NCBI RefSeq assembly: GCF_000427685.1
Contig: NZ_KE386573.1
Span: 2,092,938 to 2,156,937, forward strand
From: Haloplanus natans DSM 17983
Lineage (GTDB): Archaea; Halobacteriota; Halobacteria; Halobacteriales; Haloferacaceae
DNA: 64,000 nucleotides
Direction of reading: 5' to 3'
Notes under the pieces: model-generated
What the model saw: only the letters and a program-made list of their open reading frames with translations
Told to the model about the DNA's origin: nothing
The model's database searches: none
Part shown: positions 9,030 through 17,268 of the stretch, in pieces
Position numbering within the stretch: position 1 is the first letter of the stretch
Layout: each line of letters begins with the position of its first letter
Translations under genes and position numbers: made by a program

Positions 9030-9671
9030 GTGAATGAACATTCAGTCACCGTGGCCTTCGACGACCCCTTCGGGCGCGACACCGACGACACCCGGACGAC
9101 GATCATGCACGCGACCTACGAGGCGCTGATCGAACACGGGTACGAGAACCTCACCATCCAGCGGATCGGCGACGAGTTTCCCAAGAGCAAGTCGCTCATC
9201 TACCAGCATTACGGGGGGAAAGACGAGGTGCTGGTGGCGCTGCTCGAGTTCCTCCTCGAACACTTCGAGACGCAGGTGCCGGAGCCGACCGGAGGCGACG
9301 CCCACGACTGCCTGTGGACCGTCATCGAGTACGTCCTCGCACCGGACCCGGACGCCGACCGGGCCGAACTGACGAAGGTGATGGTGGAGCTCCGGGGGCA
9401 GGCGCCACACAACGAGACGTTCGAGGAGTGTTTCGCGGCCAACGACCGCCGGTTCCGACGGAACCTCGCGGACATCGTCGAACGCGGTATCGCGGAGGGT
9501 GTCTACCGACCGGCCGACGCCGACGCCGTCGCCGAGTTCCTGTTGACAGTGATGAACGGTGGGACGCTCAGGCGGGCAACGGCAGCCGACGCCGTGGATG
9601 TCGCGGCCATCAGGGACGAAGTCGAAGCCTACCTTCGGTGTCGACTGCTACGAGAAGACAAAAAGGGGTGA
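9030..9671 (+). CDS. TetR/AcrR family repressor of the envelope-exporter locus
   Basis: A 213-residue regulator with an N-terminal TetR helix-turn-helix (IMHATYEALIEHGYENLTIQRIGDEFPKSKSLIYQHYGGKDEVLVALLEFLL) and a divergent ligand-binding C-terminal domain. Possible starts are GTG 9030 and GTG 9051. The palindrome at 9031-9044 lies directly on the first, so the true start may be 9051, with the operator in the leader. It is divergent from the S-layer/RND pair, the typical arrangement of an autoregulated efflux repressor. The ligand is unknown. Confidence 0.85.
   Translation: MNEHSVTVAFDDPFGRDTDDTRTTIMHATYEALIEHGYENLTIQRIGDEFPKSKSLIYQHYGGKDEVLVALLEFLLEHFETQVPEPTGGDAHDCLWTVIEYVLAPDPDADRAELTKVMVELRGQAPHNETFEECFAANDRRFRRNLADIVERGIAEGVYRPADADAVAEFLLTVMNGGTLRRATAADAVDVAAIRDEVEAYLRCRLLREDKKG
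9031..9044. promoter_or_regulatory. palindromic TetR operator candidate
   Basis: TGAATGAACATTCA has 6-bp arms TGAATG and CATTCA around a central AA. It lies at the TetR gene start and next to the AT-rich core GTAAATAAGTTG (9019-9030), which can serve as TATA for the divergent S-layer/RND operon. Position and symmetry fit a TetR dimer site controlling both directions. Confidence 0.6.
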
Positions 9672-9833
9672 CCGGCGTCGTCCGGCACGGTACGTCGATA
9701 CCGGCGAGTCGTCGAACGGGTGACCGACGCTCGTAGGGATTATCGGAGTTGTTCATCGGTTCGGTTTCGTCCGAATCGGAGACCACAGCCAGCCGATGAT
9801 CGCTGGCCCTCCGGTTGGCTACGATACTCCCTA

Positions 9834-10121
9834 TCAGTTGATGCGGACGTGTCCGGTGCCGTCGACGTGGACGGTGTAGCCTTCGTACTCGAAGGAGAGG
9901 CTCCGGGTCGCCACTTCGGCCGCCGAGCCGCTGAAGAAGGCTTCGAGCGCGTCGGGGTCCACGTAATCCGCGAGCGGGTCCAGTTCCACTGCCGAGCATC
10001 CCTCGACGTCGCCGAGGGCCGCCTGCACCGTGAAGCTGACCGGTTCGCGTCGGTCCCAGTCGATTTCGAGTCGGTGAGGGGCCGCCATCGTCGTCGTACT
10101 CTCGTCGCCGGTCGCTGACAT
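9834..10121 (-). CDS. HalOD1 output-domain protein
   Basis: A 95-residue protein from ATG 10121 (MSATGDESTTTMAAP). The core PVSFTVQAALGDVEG...LDPLADYVDPDALEAFF...SLSFEYEGYTVHVDGTGHVRI fits the HalOD1 output domain, which is found alone or at the end of haloarchaeal response regulators. Here it stands alone with no receiver domain. Its molecular role is not established. A weak ATAATTT-type promoter lies between it and the divergent AIM24 gene. Confidence 0.82.
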   Translation of the reverse strand: MSATGDESTTTMAAPHRLEIDWDRREPVSFTVQAALGDVEGCSAVELDPLADYVDPDALEAFFSGSAAEVATRSLSFEYEGYTVHVDGTGHVRIN

Positions 10122-10226
10122 ACCCGAGAGTTCGTCTCCCCACATATAACGCTACTGGCCAAATTATCTATTGTGATACCTGACGGATCGCCATCGATTT
10201 GACCGACGCGTGGGACGTAAACACGC

Positions 10227-10886
10227 ATGTCACTCGAGGGATTCGCCGGCGCGAACGCACCGACCGAGGGAGGGGACACCTTCCAGCTACAGAATCGCAA
10301 GCTGCTCGCCGTTGATCTCGACGGCGCCGTGACGGCACTCGCGGGATCGATGGTCGCGTACAGCGGCGACGTGACGTTCTCGGGGAAGGCTTCCGCCGAG
10401 GGTGGCGTGACGGGCTTCATCAAGAGCAAGGCGACCAGCGAGGGGACACCCGTGATGGAGGCCGAAGGGACGGGACGGCTCTACCTCGCCGACGGGGGCA
10501 AGGAGGTGGGTCTCGTCACCCTCGACGAGGGTGAGTCCATCTCGGTCAACGGCAACGACGTGCTCGCCTTCGCCGACACCGTCGACTACGAAATCGGGAC
10601 CATCGACAGCCTCGCCGGCTCTTCGGCCGGCGGGCTGACCAACGTCTACCTCACCGGACCGGGCGACGTGGCGATCACGACCCACGGCGATCCGGTCGTG
10701 CTTGAGCCGCCGGTGCGGACCGATCCAAGCGCGACCGTCGCGTGGAGCGGGTCGCTCTCGCCGAGCGCGGACGTGAACCGGAGTCTGAGCGATCTGGTCG
10801 GCCAGTCCTCCGACGAAACCTACCAGCTATCCTTCGAGGGTGAGGGGGGCTTCGTCGTCGTCCAGCCGTTCGAGGAGGGTGCGTAA
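10227..10886 (+). CDS. AIM24 family protein
   Basis: A 219-residue beta-rich protein of the AIM24/TIGR00266 family (double-psi/trefoil-like barrel). Typical segments are NRKLLAVDLDGAVTALAGSMVAYSGDVTF and GTGRLYLADGGKEVGLVTLDEGESISVNGNDVLAF. The family is widespread and its biochemical role is unsettled; yeast Aim24 supports mitochondrial membrane organisation. No signal peptide is seen. panE follows after 6 nt, so they are probably co-transcribed, though no functional link is known. Confidence 0.9.
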   Translation: MSLEGFAGANAPTEGGDTFQLQNRKLLAVDLDGAVTALAGSMVAYSGDVTFSGKASAEGGVTGFIKSKATSEGTPVMEAEGTGRLYLADGGKEVGLVTLDEGESISVNGNDVLAFADTVDYEIGTIDSLAGSSAGGLTNVYLTGPGDVAITTHGDPVVLEPPVRTDPSATVAWSGSLSPSADVNRSLSDLVGQSSDETYQLSFEGEGGFVVVQPFEEGA

Positions 10887-10892
10887 GCCGGG

Positions 10893-11810
10893 ATGGAGAT
10901 CCTCGTCTTCGGCGCCGGGAGCCTCGGCAGCCTCGTCGGTGGCCTCCTCGCCCGCGAGCACGACGTGAGCCTCGTCGGGCGCGACCCCCACGCCACGGCG
11001 GTGAACGACGACGGCCTGCGGATCACGGGCGTCGAATCGGTCGACGTTCGGCCGGCGGCGACGACGGACGCGACGGGCACGAGCGCCGACCTCGCGCTCG
11101 TGACGGTGAAAACCTACGACACCGAGGCCGCGGCGCGGACGCTCGCGACCGGCGACTACGACGCCGTCTGCTCGCTCCAGAACGGGATGGGAAACGAGGA
11201 CGTACTCGCCGACACCGTCGACGCATCCGTCCTCGCCGGGACGGCGACGTACGGGGCGCGACTTGTCGACCCGGGGCACGTCGAGTGGACCGGCCGCGGA
11301 ACGATCACGGTCGGCGCGTGGCGGCCGGTAGACGACGCGACGACGGCGGATCGAGTCGCCGCGGCGTTTCGCGCGGCCGGTCTCGACGCCGCGGCCACGG
11401 CCGACATCCGGACCCGGCTCTGGGAGAAGCTGGCGGTCAACGCGGCGATCAACCCCGTGACGGCGCTTTCACGGGTCGAAAACGGCGCGCTGACGGAGCG
11501 GCCACTCGCGGCGCTCGCCCGGCCGGCGGCCGTCGAGACGGCGGCCGTCGCCCGCGCCGCGGGTACCGACCTCGACGACGGGACGGCGCGGGACGCGGCC
11601 GAGACGGTCGCGCGCGAGACGGCACGGAACCGATCGTCGATGCTTCAGGACGTGACTCGTGGACGGCGCACGGAAATCGACGCGATCAACGGCTACGTGG
11701 TGGATCGCGCGGCGGCGACCGGTACGTCGGCGCCGGTCAACCGGACGCTCGCCGACCTGATCCGGGGGTGGGAGGCGGGCGTCGGCGTCCGTCCACCCGG
11801 ACACGAATAG
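10893..11810 (+). CDS. panE: 2-dehydropantoate 2-reductase (ketopantoate reductase)
   Basis: Reduces ketopantoate to pantoate in coenzyme A synthesis. The 305-residue protein has the N-terminal Rossmann motif VFGAGSLGSLVGGLLA, the LVTVKTYDTEAA segment, SLQNGMGNEDVLA, and the catalytic helix LWEKLAVNAAINPVTAL with the conserved Lys/Asn. The C-terminal ApbA domain contains SSMLQDVTRGRRTEIDAINGYVV. panB follows 125 bp downstream on the same strand, giving both steps from ketoisovalerate to pantoate. Length is normal for the family. Confidence 0.93.
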   Translation: MEILVFGAGSLGSLVGGLLAREHDVSLVGRDPHATAVNDDGLRITGVESVDVRPAATTDATGTSADLALVTVKTYDTEAAARTLATGDYDAVCSLQNGMGNEDVLADTVDASVLAGTATYGARLVDPGHVEWTGRGTITVGAWRPVDDATTADRVAAAFRAAGLDAAATADIRTRLWEKLAVNAAINPVTALSRVENGALTERPLAALARPAAVETAAVARAAGTDLDDGTARDAAETVARETARNRSSMLQDVTRGRRTEIDAINGYVVDRAAATGTSAPVNRTLADLIRGWEAGVGVRPPGHE

Positions 11811-11935
11811 CTCGACGTGCCGCACACGACGATCCTGGAGATGGAAACGCTCCCCGGCAGTCACGAAACGGCCGAACGGGTCGTGTCCGGGTGGAAGGGA
11901 GTAGGGTTAATTCCCCGGCGGGCGATCCACCGACC

Positions 11936-12706
11936 ATGCCAACGGTCCAGGAGATACAGCGGGCGTCGGCGGACGGCGAGCCGCTGACGATGCTGACGGC
12001 GTACGACGCGCCGACGGCGGCCATCGTCGACGCGGCCGGGATCGACGTGATCCTCGTCGGCGACAGCATGGGCAACGCGGTGCTGGGGTACGACTCGACG
12101 CTCCCGGTCACGATGGACGAGGTGGCGAGTCACACCGGCGCGGTGGCGCGCGCGGCCGACGGGGCCCTCGTCGTCGCGGACATGCCATTCATGAGCTACG
12201 GGGCGAGCGAAGCCGATGGCGTCGAGAACGCGGGACGACTGCTCAAGGAGGCGGGCGCCAACGCGGTCAAAATCGAATCCGGGCCGCACACGGTTGCCCT
12301 GACCGAACGGCTCGTCGACCTGGGGATACCGGTGATGGCCCACCTCGGCCTGACGCCGCAACGTCGCAACCAGATCGGCGGCTACGCGCGGCAGGGAACG
12401 ACCGAGGAAGCCGCCGCGGAGATCCGTGACCTCGCCGCGAAACACGAGGCTGCGGGCGCGTTCTCGCTGGTGCTGGAACACGTCCCCGACGAGTTGGCGG
12501 CCGAGGTGACCGCGGACCTCGACATCCCGGTCATCGGTATCGGCGCCGGCCCCGAGACGGACGGACAGGTGCTCGTGTTGACGGACGTGATCGGCCTCTC
12601 GGAGTCGGTCCCCCCCTTCGCCGAGGAGTTCGGAGACGTGCGAGGGGAGATCGAATCAGCGGTGGCGGCCTATCGGGACGCGGTGGAGGACGGCTCGTTT
12701 CCCTGA
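11936..12706 (+). CDS. panB: 3-methyl-2-oxobutanoate hydroxymethyltransferase
   Basis: First committed step to pantoate: transfer of a hydroxymethyl group to ketoisovalerate. The 256-residue TIM-barrel protein starts at ATG 11936 (MPTVQEIQ). The frame is open into panE upstream but that part is only panE read out of frame. Hallmarks: LTAYDAPTAAIVDAAGIDVILVGDSMGN (metal-binding DS), ADMPFMSY, AVKIESG, VMAHLGLTPQ and VIGIGAGPETDGQVLV. Its 3' end overlaps the convergent TrmB-type gene by 37 bp. Confidence 0.94.
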   Translation: MPTVQEIQRASADGEPLTMLTAYDAPTAAIVDAAGIDVILVGDSMGNAVLGYDSTLPVTMDEVASHTGAVARAADGALVVADMPFMSYGASEADGVENAGRLLKEAGANAVKIESGPHTVALTERLVDLGIPVMAHLGLTPQRRNQIGGYARQGTTEEAAAEIRDLAAKHEAAGAFSLVLEHVPDELAAEVTADLDIPVIGIGAGPETDGQVLVLTDVIGLSESVPPFAEEFGDVRGEIESAVAAYRDAVEDGSFP

Positions 12707-13512
12707 CCGCTGATCGCGGTGGCGAGCAGGGGGCGCATCAGGCCGACGACGGGGGCGTCGGCGCTGTCGGTCCAGATCGCCCGGTGTTTGCGGACGCCGG
12801 GAAGTTCGGTTTCGGCGTCGGCGCTGACGAGGAGGGCGTTGCCGTCGACCATGCAGACGCTCGTGACGGCGCCGGCCTCGATGGGGTGAGCCTCCCACCA
12901 CGTCCACGTCTCGACCACGTCGGCGTCGGGGACCGCCTTCTGCAGGCGTTCGCGGATCGGTTCGCCGGGTGACCCGATCACGATGTCGACGCTGCGGTCG
13001 ACCGCGGCGGCCAGCGCGTCGATCAGGTCGTCGTTGAGCAGGTCGTCGACGGCGATGGCGAGCAACACCTCCGAGTCGGCGTCGGCGACGAGCGTCGCGA
13101 GTCGTTCGGCGACGGCCGCCTCGCCTTCCATCGTCCACACCTCGCCGGCGCCCGTGGTTCGGTTCGGCGATCCCAGTCGGGGGAGGGCGGTGCCGAGACG
13201 CTCCAGTCGGCTCCGACACTCCCGTTCGAGGAGATCGACGGCTTCGCGGGGGGAGACGGCCCGGAATCGTCGGGGTTTCGACTCCTGGACGCTCACCAAC
13301 CCGCGGTCCTGAAGCGCGTCCATACTGTCGTAGATGCGCGCGCGCGGCACGTCCGCGACATCGCTCACCTCCTTTGCCGTGCCCTCGCGCAGGCGCGTCA
13401 GGGCCACGAAACATTTCGCCTCGTACTCGGTGAGTTCGAAGGTCCGGAGCGTCCCCACGACCTCCTCGACGAGCGTGTCCGTTTCTGCGTTCGTTGGTGT
13501 ATTGTTCGTCAC
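12670..13512 (-). CDS. TrmB family transcriptional regulator
   Basis: The likely start is GTG 13512 (VTNNTPTNAETDTLV), giving 280 residues. The frame is open further upstream but lacks similarity. The N-terminal winged helix (LTEYEAKCFVALTRLREGTAKEVSDVADVPRARIYDSMDAL) is typical of TrmB. The C-terminal part resembles the PLD-like effector domain (VWTMEGEAAVAERLATLVADADSEVLLAI; IVIGSPGEPIRERL). Archaeal TrmB proteins sense sugars or metabolites. Its last 37 bp overlap the end of panB on the other strand. Confidence 0.86.
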   Translation of the reverse strand: MTNNTPTNAETDTLVEEVVGTLRTFELTEYEAKCFVALTRLREGTAKEVSDVADVPRARIYDSMDALQDRGLVSVQESKPRRFRAVSPREAVDLLERECRSRLERLGTALPRLGSPNRTTGAGEVWTMEGEAAVAERLATLVADADSEVLLAIAVDDLLNDDLIDALAAAVDRSVDIVIGSPGEPIRERLQKAVPDADVVETWTWWEAHPIEAGAVTSVCMVDGNALLVSADAETELPGVRKHRAIWTDSADAPVVGLMRPLLATAISGQGNEPSSTASR

Positions 13513-13610
13513 GACGACTCTCCCGGTTCGATCCCCGGTAAGGATGACACCACCAAAAAGAGTCGGGTCGCCGAGCGGGTAGTGTTCGGATAAGCAGGTG
13601 AAACCGGGAC

Positions 13611-13770
13611 CACCTCGAAAGCCCCGACTCGGCAAGCCCGGACGACGCAAGCACCGCAACGCAGTGAGGAGCGCAGCGAGTCCCGGGAGCCGAGACGATC
13701 ACGAGAGCGAAGCTCTCGTGAGCACACCAGAAGCCGAAGGCTTCCGGGGACGCCGGGGGCTTTCGAGGTG
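13611..13770. repeat. hairpin-rich structured intergenic element
   Basis: A 160-bp block bounded by perfect 15-bp inverted arms CACCTCGAAAGCCCC (13611-13625) and GGGGCTTTCGAGGTG (13756-13770). Inside are a 10-bp perfect hairpin with GAA loop (13699-13721), a 6-bp hairpin with GAA loop (13730-13744) and an outer CTCGGC/GCCGAG pair (13628-13633 with 13689-13694). It fills most of the 428-bp gap between the TrmB-type gene and tfb. It has no coding capacity I believe. It could be a structured RNA or a repeated palindromic element; I cannot tell which. Confidence 0.65.
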
Positions 13771-13940
13771 TCTTCAGCGCACTCTCTCTAATCTGAACAG
13801 TATCGCCAAGCGTGTGCCGTGATATCCCGGCACGCAAGCTGTTTCGATTGGAGTAAAAACACAGTGGAAACTATTAAGATACTACCAGTCGTAGGAGTGG
13901 TTGTGAAGCGAACCGCAGCCACACGCCGCCTCCAACAATC

Positions 13941-14915
13941 ATGAGCCAGCAGTCCGAAACCCTCCGAGAGACCGGCGGGGAACAGCGTGCGACGACCACC
14001 GACGAGGGCGTCTGTCCGGAGTGCGATGCGGCGCTCGTCGTCGACGAGTCCCACGGCGAGACGACCTGCAGCGAGTGTGGTCTCGTCGTCGAGGAAGACG
14101 GGATCGACCACGGCCCCGAGTGGCGCGCCTTCGACTCCAGCGAACGCGCCGAGAAGAGCCGGGTCGGGGCGCCGACGACCAAACTCCTCCACGACGACGG
14201 CCTCTCCTCGGTCATCGACTGGCAGGACCGCGACGCCAAGGGTCGGACCATCGACGGGAGCAAGCGTCGGAAGCTCCAGCGTCTGCGCACCTGGGACGAG
14301 CGCTTCCGCTCGAAGAACGCCCAAGAGCGCAATCTGAAGCAGGCACTCGGCGAAATCGATCGGATGTCCTCCGCGCTCGGCCTGCCCGAGACCGTCCGCG
14401 AGACGGCGAGTGTCGTCTACCGCCGGGCGCTGGAGGACGACCTCCTGCGCGGGCGCTCCATCGAGGCGATGGCCACGGCGTCGCTGTACGCCGCCGCCCG
14501 ACAGGCCTCCGTCCCCCGGAGTCTCGACGAGTTCGAACCCGTCAGCCGCGTCGAGCGCAAGGAGTTCTCGCGGGCCTACCGCTACATCGTCCGCGAACTC
14601 GAACTCGCAATCGAACCCGCCAACCCCCTCGAATATCTACCCCGGTTCGCCTCGGATCTCGACCTCGACGGCGATACGACGACTCGCGCCCGTTCCCTCC
14701 TCGAGGAGGGCATGGAGAGTGGCGTCCACAGCGGGAAAAGCCCCGTCGGCCTCGCGGCCGCGGCGCTCTACGCCGCCTCGATCCTCGAGGGCGAGAAGGT
14801 GACCCAGAAGGAGGTCTGCTCCGTCAGCGACGTGTCCGAAGTGACCGTCCGCAACCGCTACACCGAACTCCTCGAAGCCGGAACCGATCCCGACGCGGCT
14901 CGCGGCGCCGCGTAG
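13941..14915 (+). CDS. tfb: transcription initiation factor IIB
   Basis: Recruits RNA polymerase to TBP-bound promoters. The 324-residue protein has a zinc ribbon (C25, C28, C43, C46), the B-finger/linker with EWRAFDSSERAEKSRVG, and two cyclin folds. The first cyclin fold contains SIEAMATASLYAAARQASVPRSLDEF. The second contains GKSPVGLAAAALYAASILEGEKVTQKEVCSVSDVSEVTVRNRY. Haloarchaea carry several TFBs, so its number is not assigned. The gene is preceded by the hairpin-rich element and an AT-rich promoter (AAACTATTAAGATAC near 13869-13883). Confidence 0.96.
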   Translation: MSQQSETLRETGGEQRATTTDEGVCPECDAALVVDESHGETTCSECGLVVEEDGIDHGPEWRAFDSSERAEKSRVGAPTTKLLHDDGLSSVIDWQDRDAKGRTIDGSKRRKLQRLRTWDERFRSKNAQERNLKQALGEIDRMSSALGLPETVRETASVVYRRALEDDLLRGRSIEAMATASLYAAARQASVPRSLDEFEPVSRVERKEFSRAYRYIVRELELAIEPANPLEYLPRFASDLDLDGDTTTRARSLLEEGMESGVHSGKSPVGLAAAALYAASILEGEKVTQKEVCSVSDVSEVTVRNRYTELLEAGTDPDAARGAA

Positions 14916-14921
14916 AGCACC

Positions 14922-15821
14922 TTACAGCGGTCCGATAGCCGTCTCCAAATCCGCACCCGTCAGTGCCGCCTCCAACCGTTCGGCGGCCGGCCCTGCCTCC
15001 GCGACGTTCTCCATCAACACCGTCTCGCTCGGGAACAGATCGTCACCGACGACGAGGCCGTGATCCCGTGCCGTCGACCCCGTCATCGTCAGATAGACGC
15101 CCAGCCCCACCTCGGCGATGGCGGCCTCCTCCTCCACCGACGGATCGGGGTACGTGAACGTCACGTCGTCGAGAGCGCGCGTCCCGAGGACGGCTCGGAC
15201 GAGGCGCTCGTATCGCGGCGAGATACAGAGCGCTCCCTCGTAGTCGGCGACGAACGAGCGGTCGAGGTCGGCGCCCGGCGGCAGGGCCTCCGGCGTCGCC
15301 AGCAAGGTGTGATACACCGTATCGCCGAGGCCGCTCACGACCCGCACGTCCGTATCCCGTGGGTCGATTCGGGCGTTCACGTCGGCGATGGATTCGACGC
15401 CCGTCTCCCCCAGCGTGACCACTTCCTCGAGGACGAGGTCGGCGCTGTCGAAGCCGAGGCCGAACTCGTGGGTTCGGAGCGCGCGGAACGGCTCCTCGCG
15501 GCCGATCAGTTCGACGGTCACGCCGTCGACGGAAACAGCGACGCTGTCGAAGACGATCCGTCGGGGTTTCCCCTCGCGGTCGTCACGCAGGAGCGTATAC
15601 TCCGGGCGATGCGGGTTCGAGAGGTCGCTGTAGGCCGCCAGTCGCTCGTATACGTCGCGCTCGGCCGTCGCCGTTCCCTTGGTTATCGCCTTCTCGTAGC
15701 GAAGCGTCGAAGATACGTCGTCGGCGAGGCCGGCGACCCCGGCGACGGCCGCGAAGCGTTCGAGGACCGCCTCCAGCGGGCGTCCCTTCCGCGGGACGGC
15801 GACCCGAACCGTCTCAGGCAT
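14922..15821 (-). CDS. uncharacterised protein with a HisG-like N terminus
   Basis: A 299-residue protein. Its start MPETVRVAVPRKGRPLEAVLERFA recalls the first strand and loop of HisG-type ATP phosphoribosyltransferases and other periplasmic-binding-like folds. The rest (GLGFDSADLVLEEVVTLGETGVESIADV, GLGDTVYHTLLATPEALPPG, FVADYEGALCISPRYERLVR) has the alternating strand-helix pattern of that fold. I do not see the HisG pyrophosphate-binding signature, so I would not call it HisG. It is convergent with tfb, 6 bp apart. Function unknown. Confidence 0.6.
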   Translation of the reverse strand: MPETVRVAVPRKGRPLEAVLERFAAVAGVAGLADDVSSTLRYEKAITKGTATAERDVYERLAAYSDLSNPHRPEYTLLRDDREGKPRRIVFDSVAVSVDGVTVELIGREEPFRALRTHEFGLGFDSADLVLEEVVTLGETGVESIADVNARIDPRDTDVRVVSGLGDTVYHTLLATPEALPPGADLDRSFVADYEGALCISPRYERLVRAVLGTRALDDVTFTYPDPSVEEEAAIAEVGLGVYLTMTGSTARDHGLVVGDDLFPSETVLMENVAEAGPAAERLEAALTGADLETAIGPL

Positions 15822-15948
15822 TGTCGGAGGGACGGAGGCACGGGCTTTACCGATTGCGTTTTCGGCCGCTCATACGGATTATCGTAACTGTTTGTCGGTC
15901 GCCGGACCGTCTCGGCGACCTACCGGCAATGACTCCCAATAAACCGTA

Positions 15949-17190
15949 TCACTCCTCGGTGCCGAAGGCGCTGTTCAGGCGGTCACGGAAGGAGCGGAGG
16001 TCGTCCAGTTCGGCCTCGATGTCCTCGATGTCGGATTCGAGGTCCTCGACGGCGTCGAGACGCTCCTGAACCGTCTCGACGGTCGAGGACAGGTCGTCGA
16101 GGTCGTCCGCGACGGCGTCGACCCGGTCGGCAACCGCCTCCACCGCCGCGTCGAGACTCTCCCGTTCGGCGTCGGCGTCCGCGGCCGTATCTTCGAGCGA
16201 CGCGACCCGCTCGGACAGGTCGTTCAGGTCCTCGCTCACCTCGCCCACGACTTCCTCGGCGGTCCCGTTCTCATCGAGGAAGTCGGCGAGGGCGTCGCGG
16301 TAGGCGAGCAGATCCTCGATCCGTGACTGGAGGCGGCCGATGCGCACGTCGACGCTCGTGGGCACGTCCTCGTCCTCGGCGGCCTCGAACGCCTCACACA
16401 GGACGGTCAGATCCTCGTCGTCGACCGTGCCGTCGCGAATCTCGGCGGCGAGGGCGGCCGCGACCGATCCCGGGACGGCGGCCCCGGCCGGAGCGGATTC
16501 GGCGTCGGTTTCCGGTTCCGCCTCCACCGCCGCGTCCCCGGAACGCGGGTCGAGCGCTTCGGCGGCGTCCGCGGACGGGACGGCGTCGGTCTCCTCGTTG
16601 TCCGCTTCGTCCCCTTCGACTGCGACGGTCGTCACGCTCTCGTCCCGGTCGCCGCTCACGGTGATCGGGTCCTCCGCTCGCTCGCGCGGGGCGGGCGGGG
16701 CGTCGTCGAGCAACGGATCGCCCCCGAGTCCCGACAGGTCCCGCGACTCCTCTCCCGAGAGCGCGTCGCGGACGACCTGTGTCGTCTCCCGGCCGAGTAC
16801 GTCGCCAGTCGCCGCGGCGTCACCGTGTTCGATCAGTTCGACCGTCGGGTCGCCGAGGAAATCCTCGGCCTCTTCGGGGTCGTCGATTCGGATGCCGTAC
16901 ACCGTGAGGACGGACTCGTCGGGATCGAGCGTCCGCTCGTAGGCGACCCGGTTGTCGCGGTACGCGGTCCAGTTGTCACCCTCGTAGTCGGGATGGAAGC
17001 CCACGCCTTCCATCGGGAACGACTCCGGAATATCGTCGACGAGCCGGATCCGAATCGGCTCGTCGGCCACCGATTCGATCTCGAAGGCGATGGCCGGGAC
17101 CGGGAACCGGTCGGCCTCGAACGCCTTTCCCACGCGCACCTCCCCCGTCGTCACTGACACCGGGATGTCGGGGTCTGGGTCGTTCGCCAT
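15949..17190 (-). CDS. haloarchaeal coiled-coil protein, N-terminal beta domain
   Basis: The start is ATG 17190 (MANDPDPDIPVSVTTGEV), giving 413 residues. Residues 1 to about 125 are a beta-rich domain (FEIESVADEPIRIRLVDDIPESFP) with a conserved-looking HPDYEGDNWTAYRDNRVAYE. A long acidic linker follows. Residues about 300-410 form a heptad-rich coiled coil (VEEVVGEVSEDLNDLSERVASL onward). No enzymatic motif is present. The layout suggests a structural or scaffold protein; the role is unknown. Confidence 0.65.
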   Translation of the reverse strand: MANDPDPDIPVSVTTGEVRVGKAFEADRFPVPAIAFEIESVADEPIRIRLVDDIPESFPMEGVGFHPDYEGDNWTAYRDNRVAYERTLDPDESVLTVYGIRIDDPEEAEDFLGDPTVELIEHGDAAATGDVLGRETTQVVRDALSGEESRDLSGLGGDPLLDDAPPAPRERAEDPITVSGDRDESVTTVAVEGDEADNEETDAVPSADAAEALDPRSGDAAVEAEPETDAESAPAGAAVPGSVAAALAAEIRDGTVDDEDLTVLCEAFEAAEDEDVPTSVDVRIGRLQSRIEDLLAYRDALADFLDENGTAEEVVGEVSEDLNDLSERVASLEDTAADADAERESLDAAVEAVADRVDAVADDLDDLSSTVETVQERLDAVEDLESDIEDIEAELDDLRSFRDRLNSAFGTEE

Positions 17191-17268
17191 GCGCCTTACT
17201 GTTTCCAGTGGGAGCATAAAACAACCGGCAGGCCGAACGCGGCCGTACAGCGGATCGTTCGACTGGGA

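Noticed and set aside
11285-11935. Upstream extension of panB
   Set aside because: It is panE read in another frame. The panB family begins at MPTVQEIQ.
13598-13822. Short frame across the hairpin-rich element
   Set aside because: Its composition follows the palindromes and it has no family or start signal. The region is better explained as a structured repeat.
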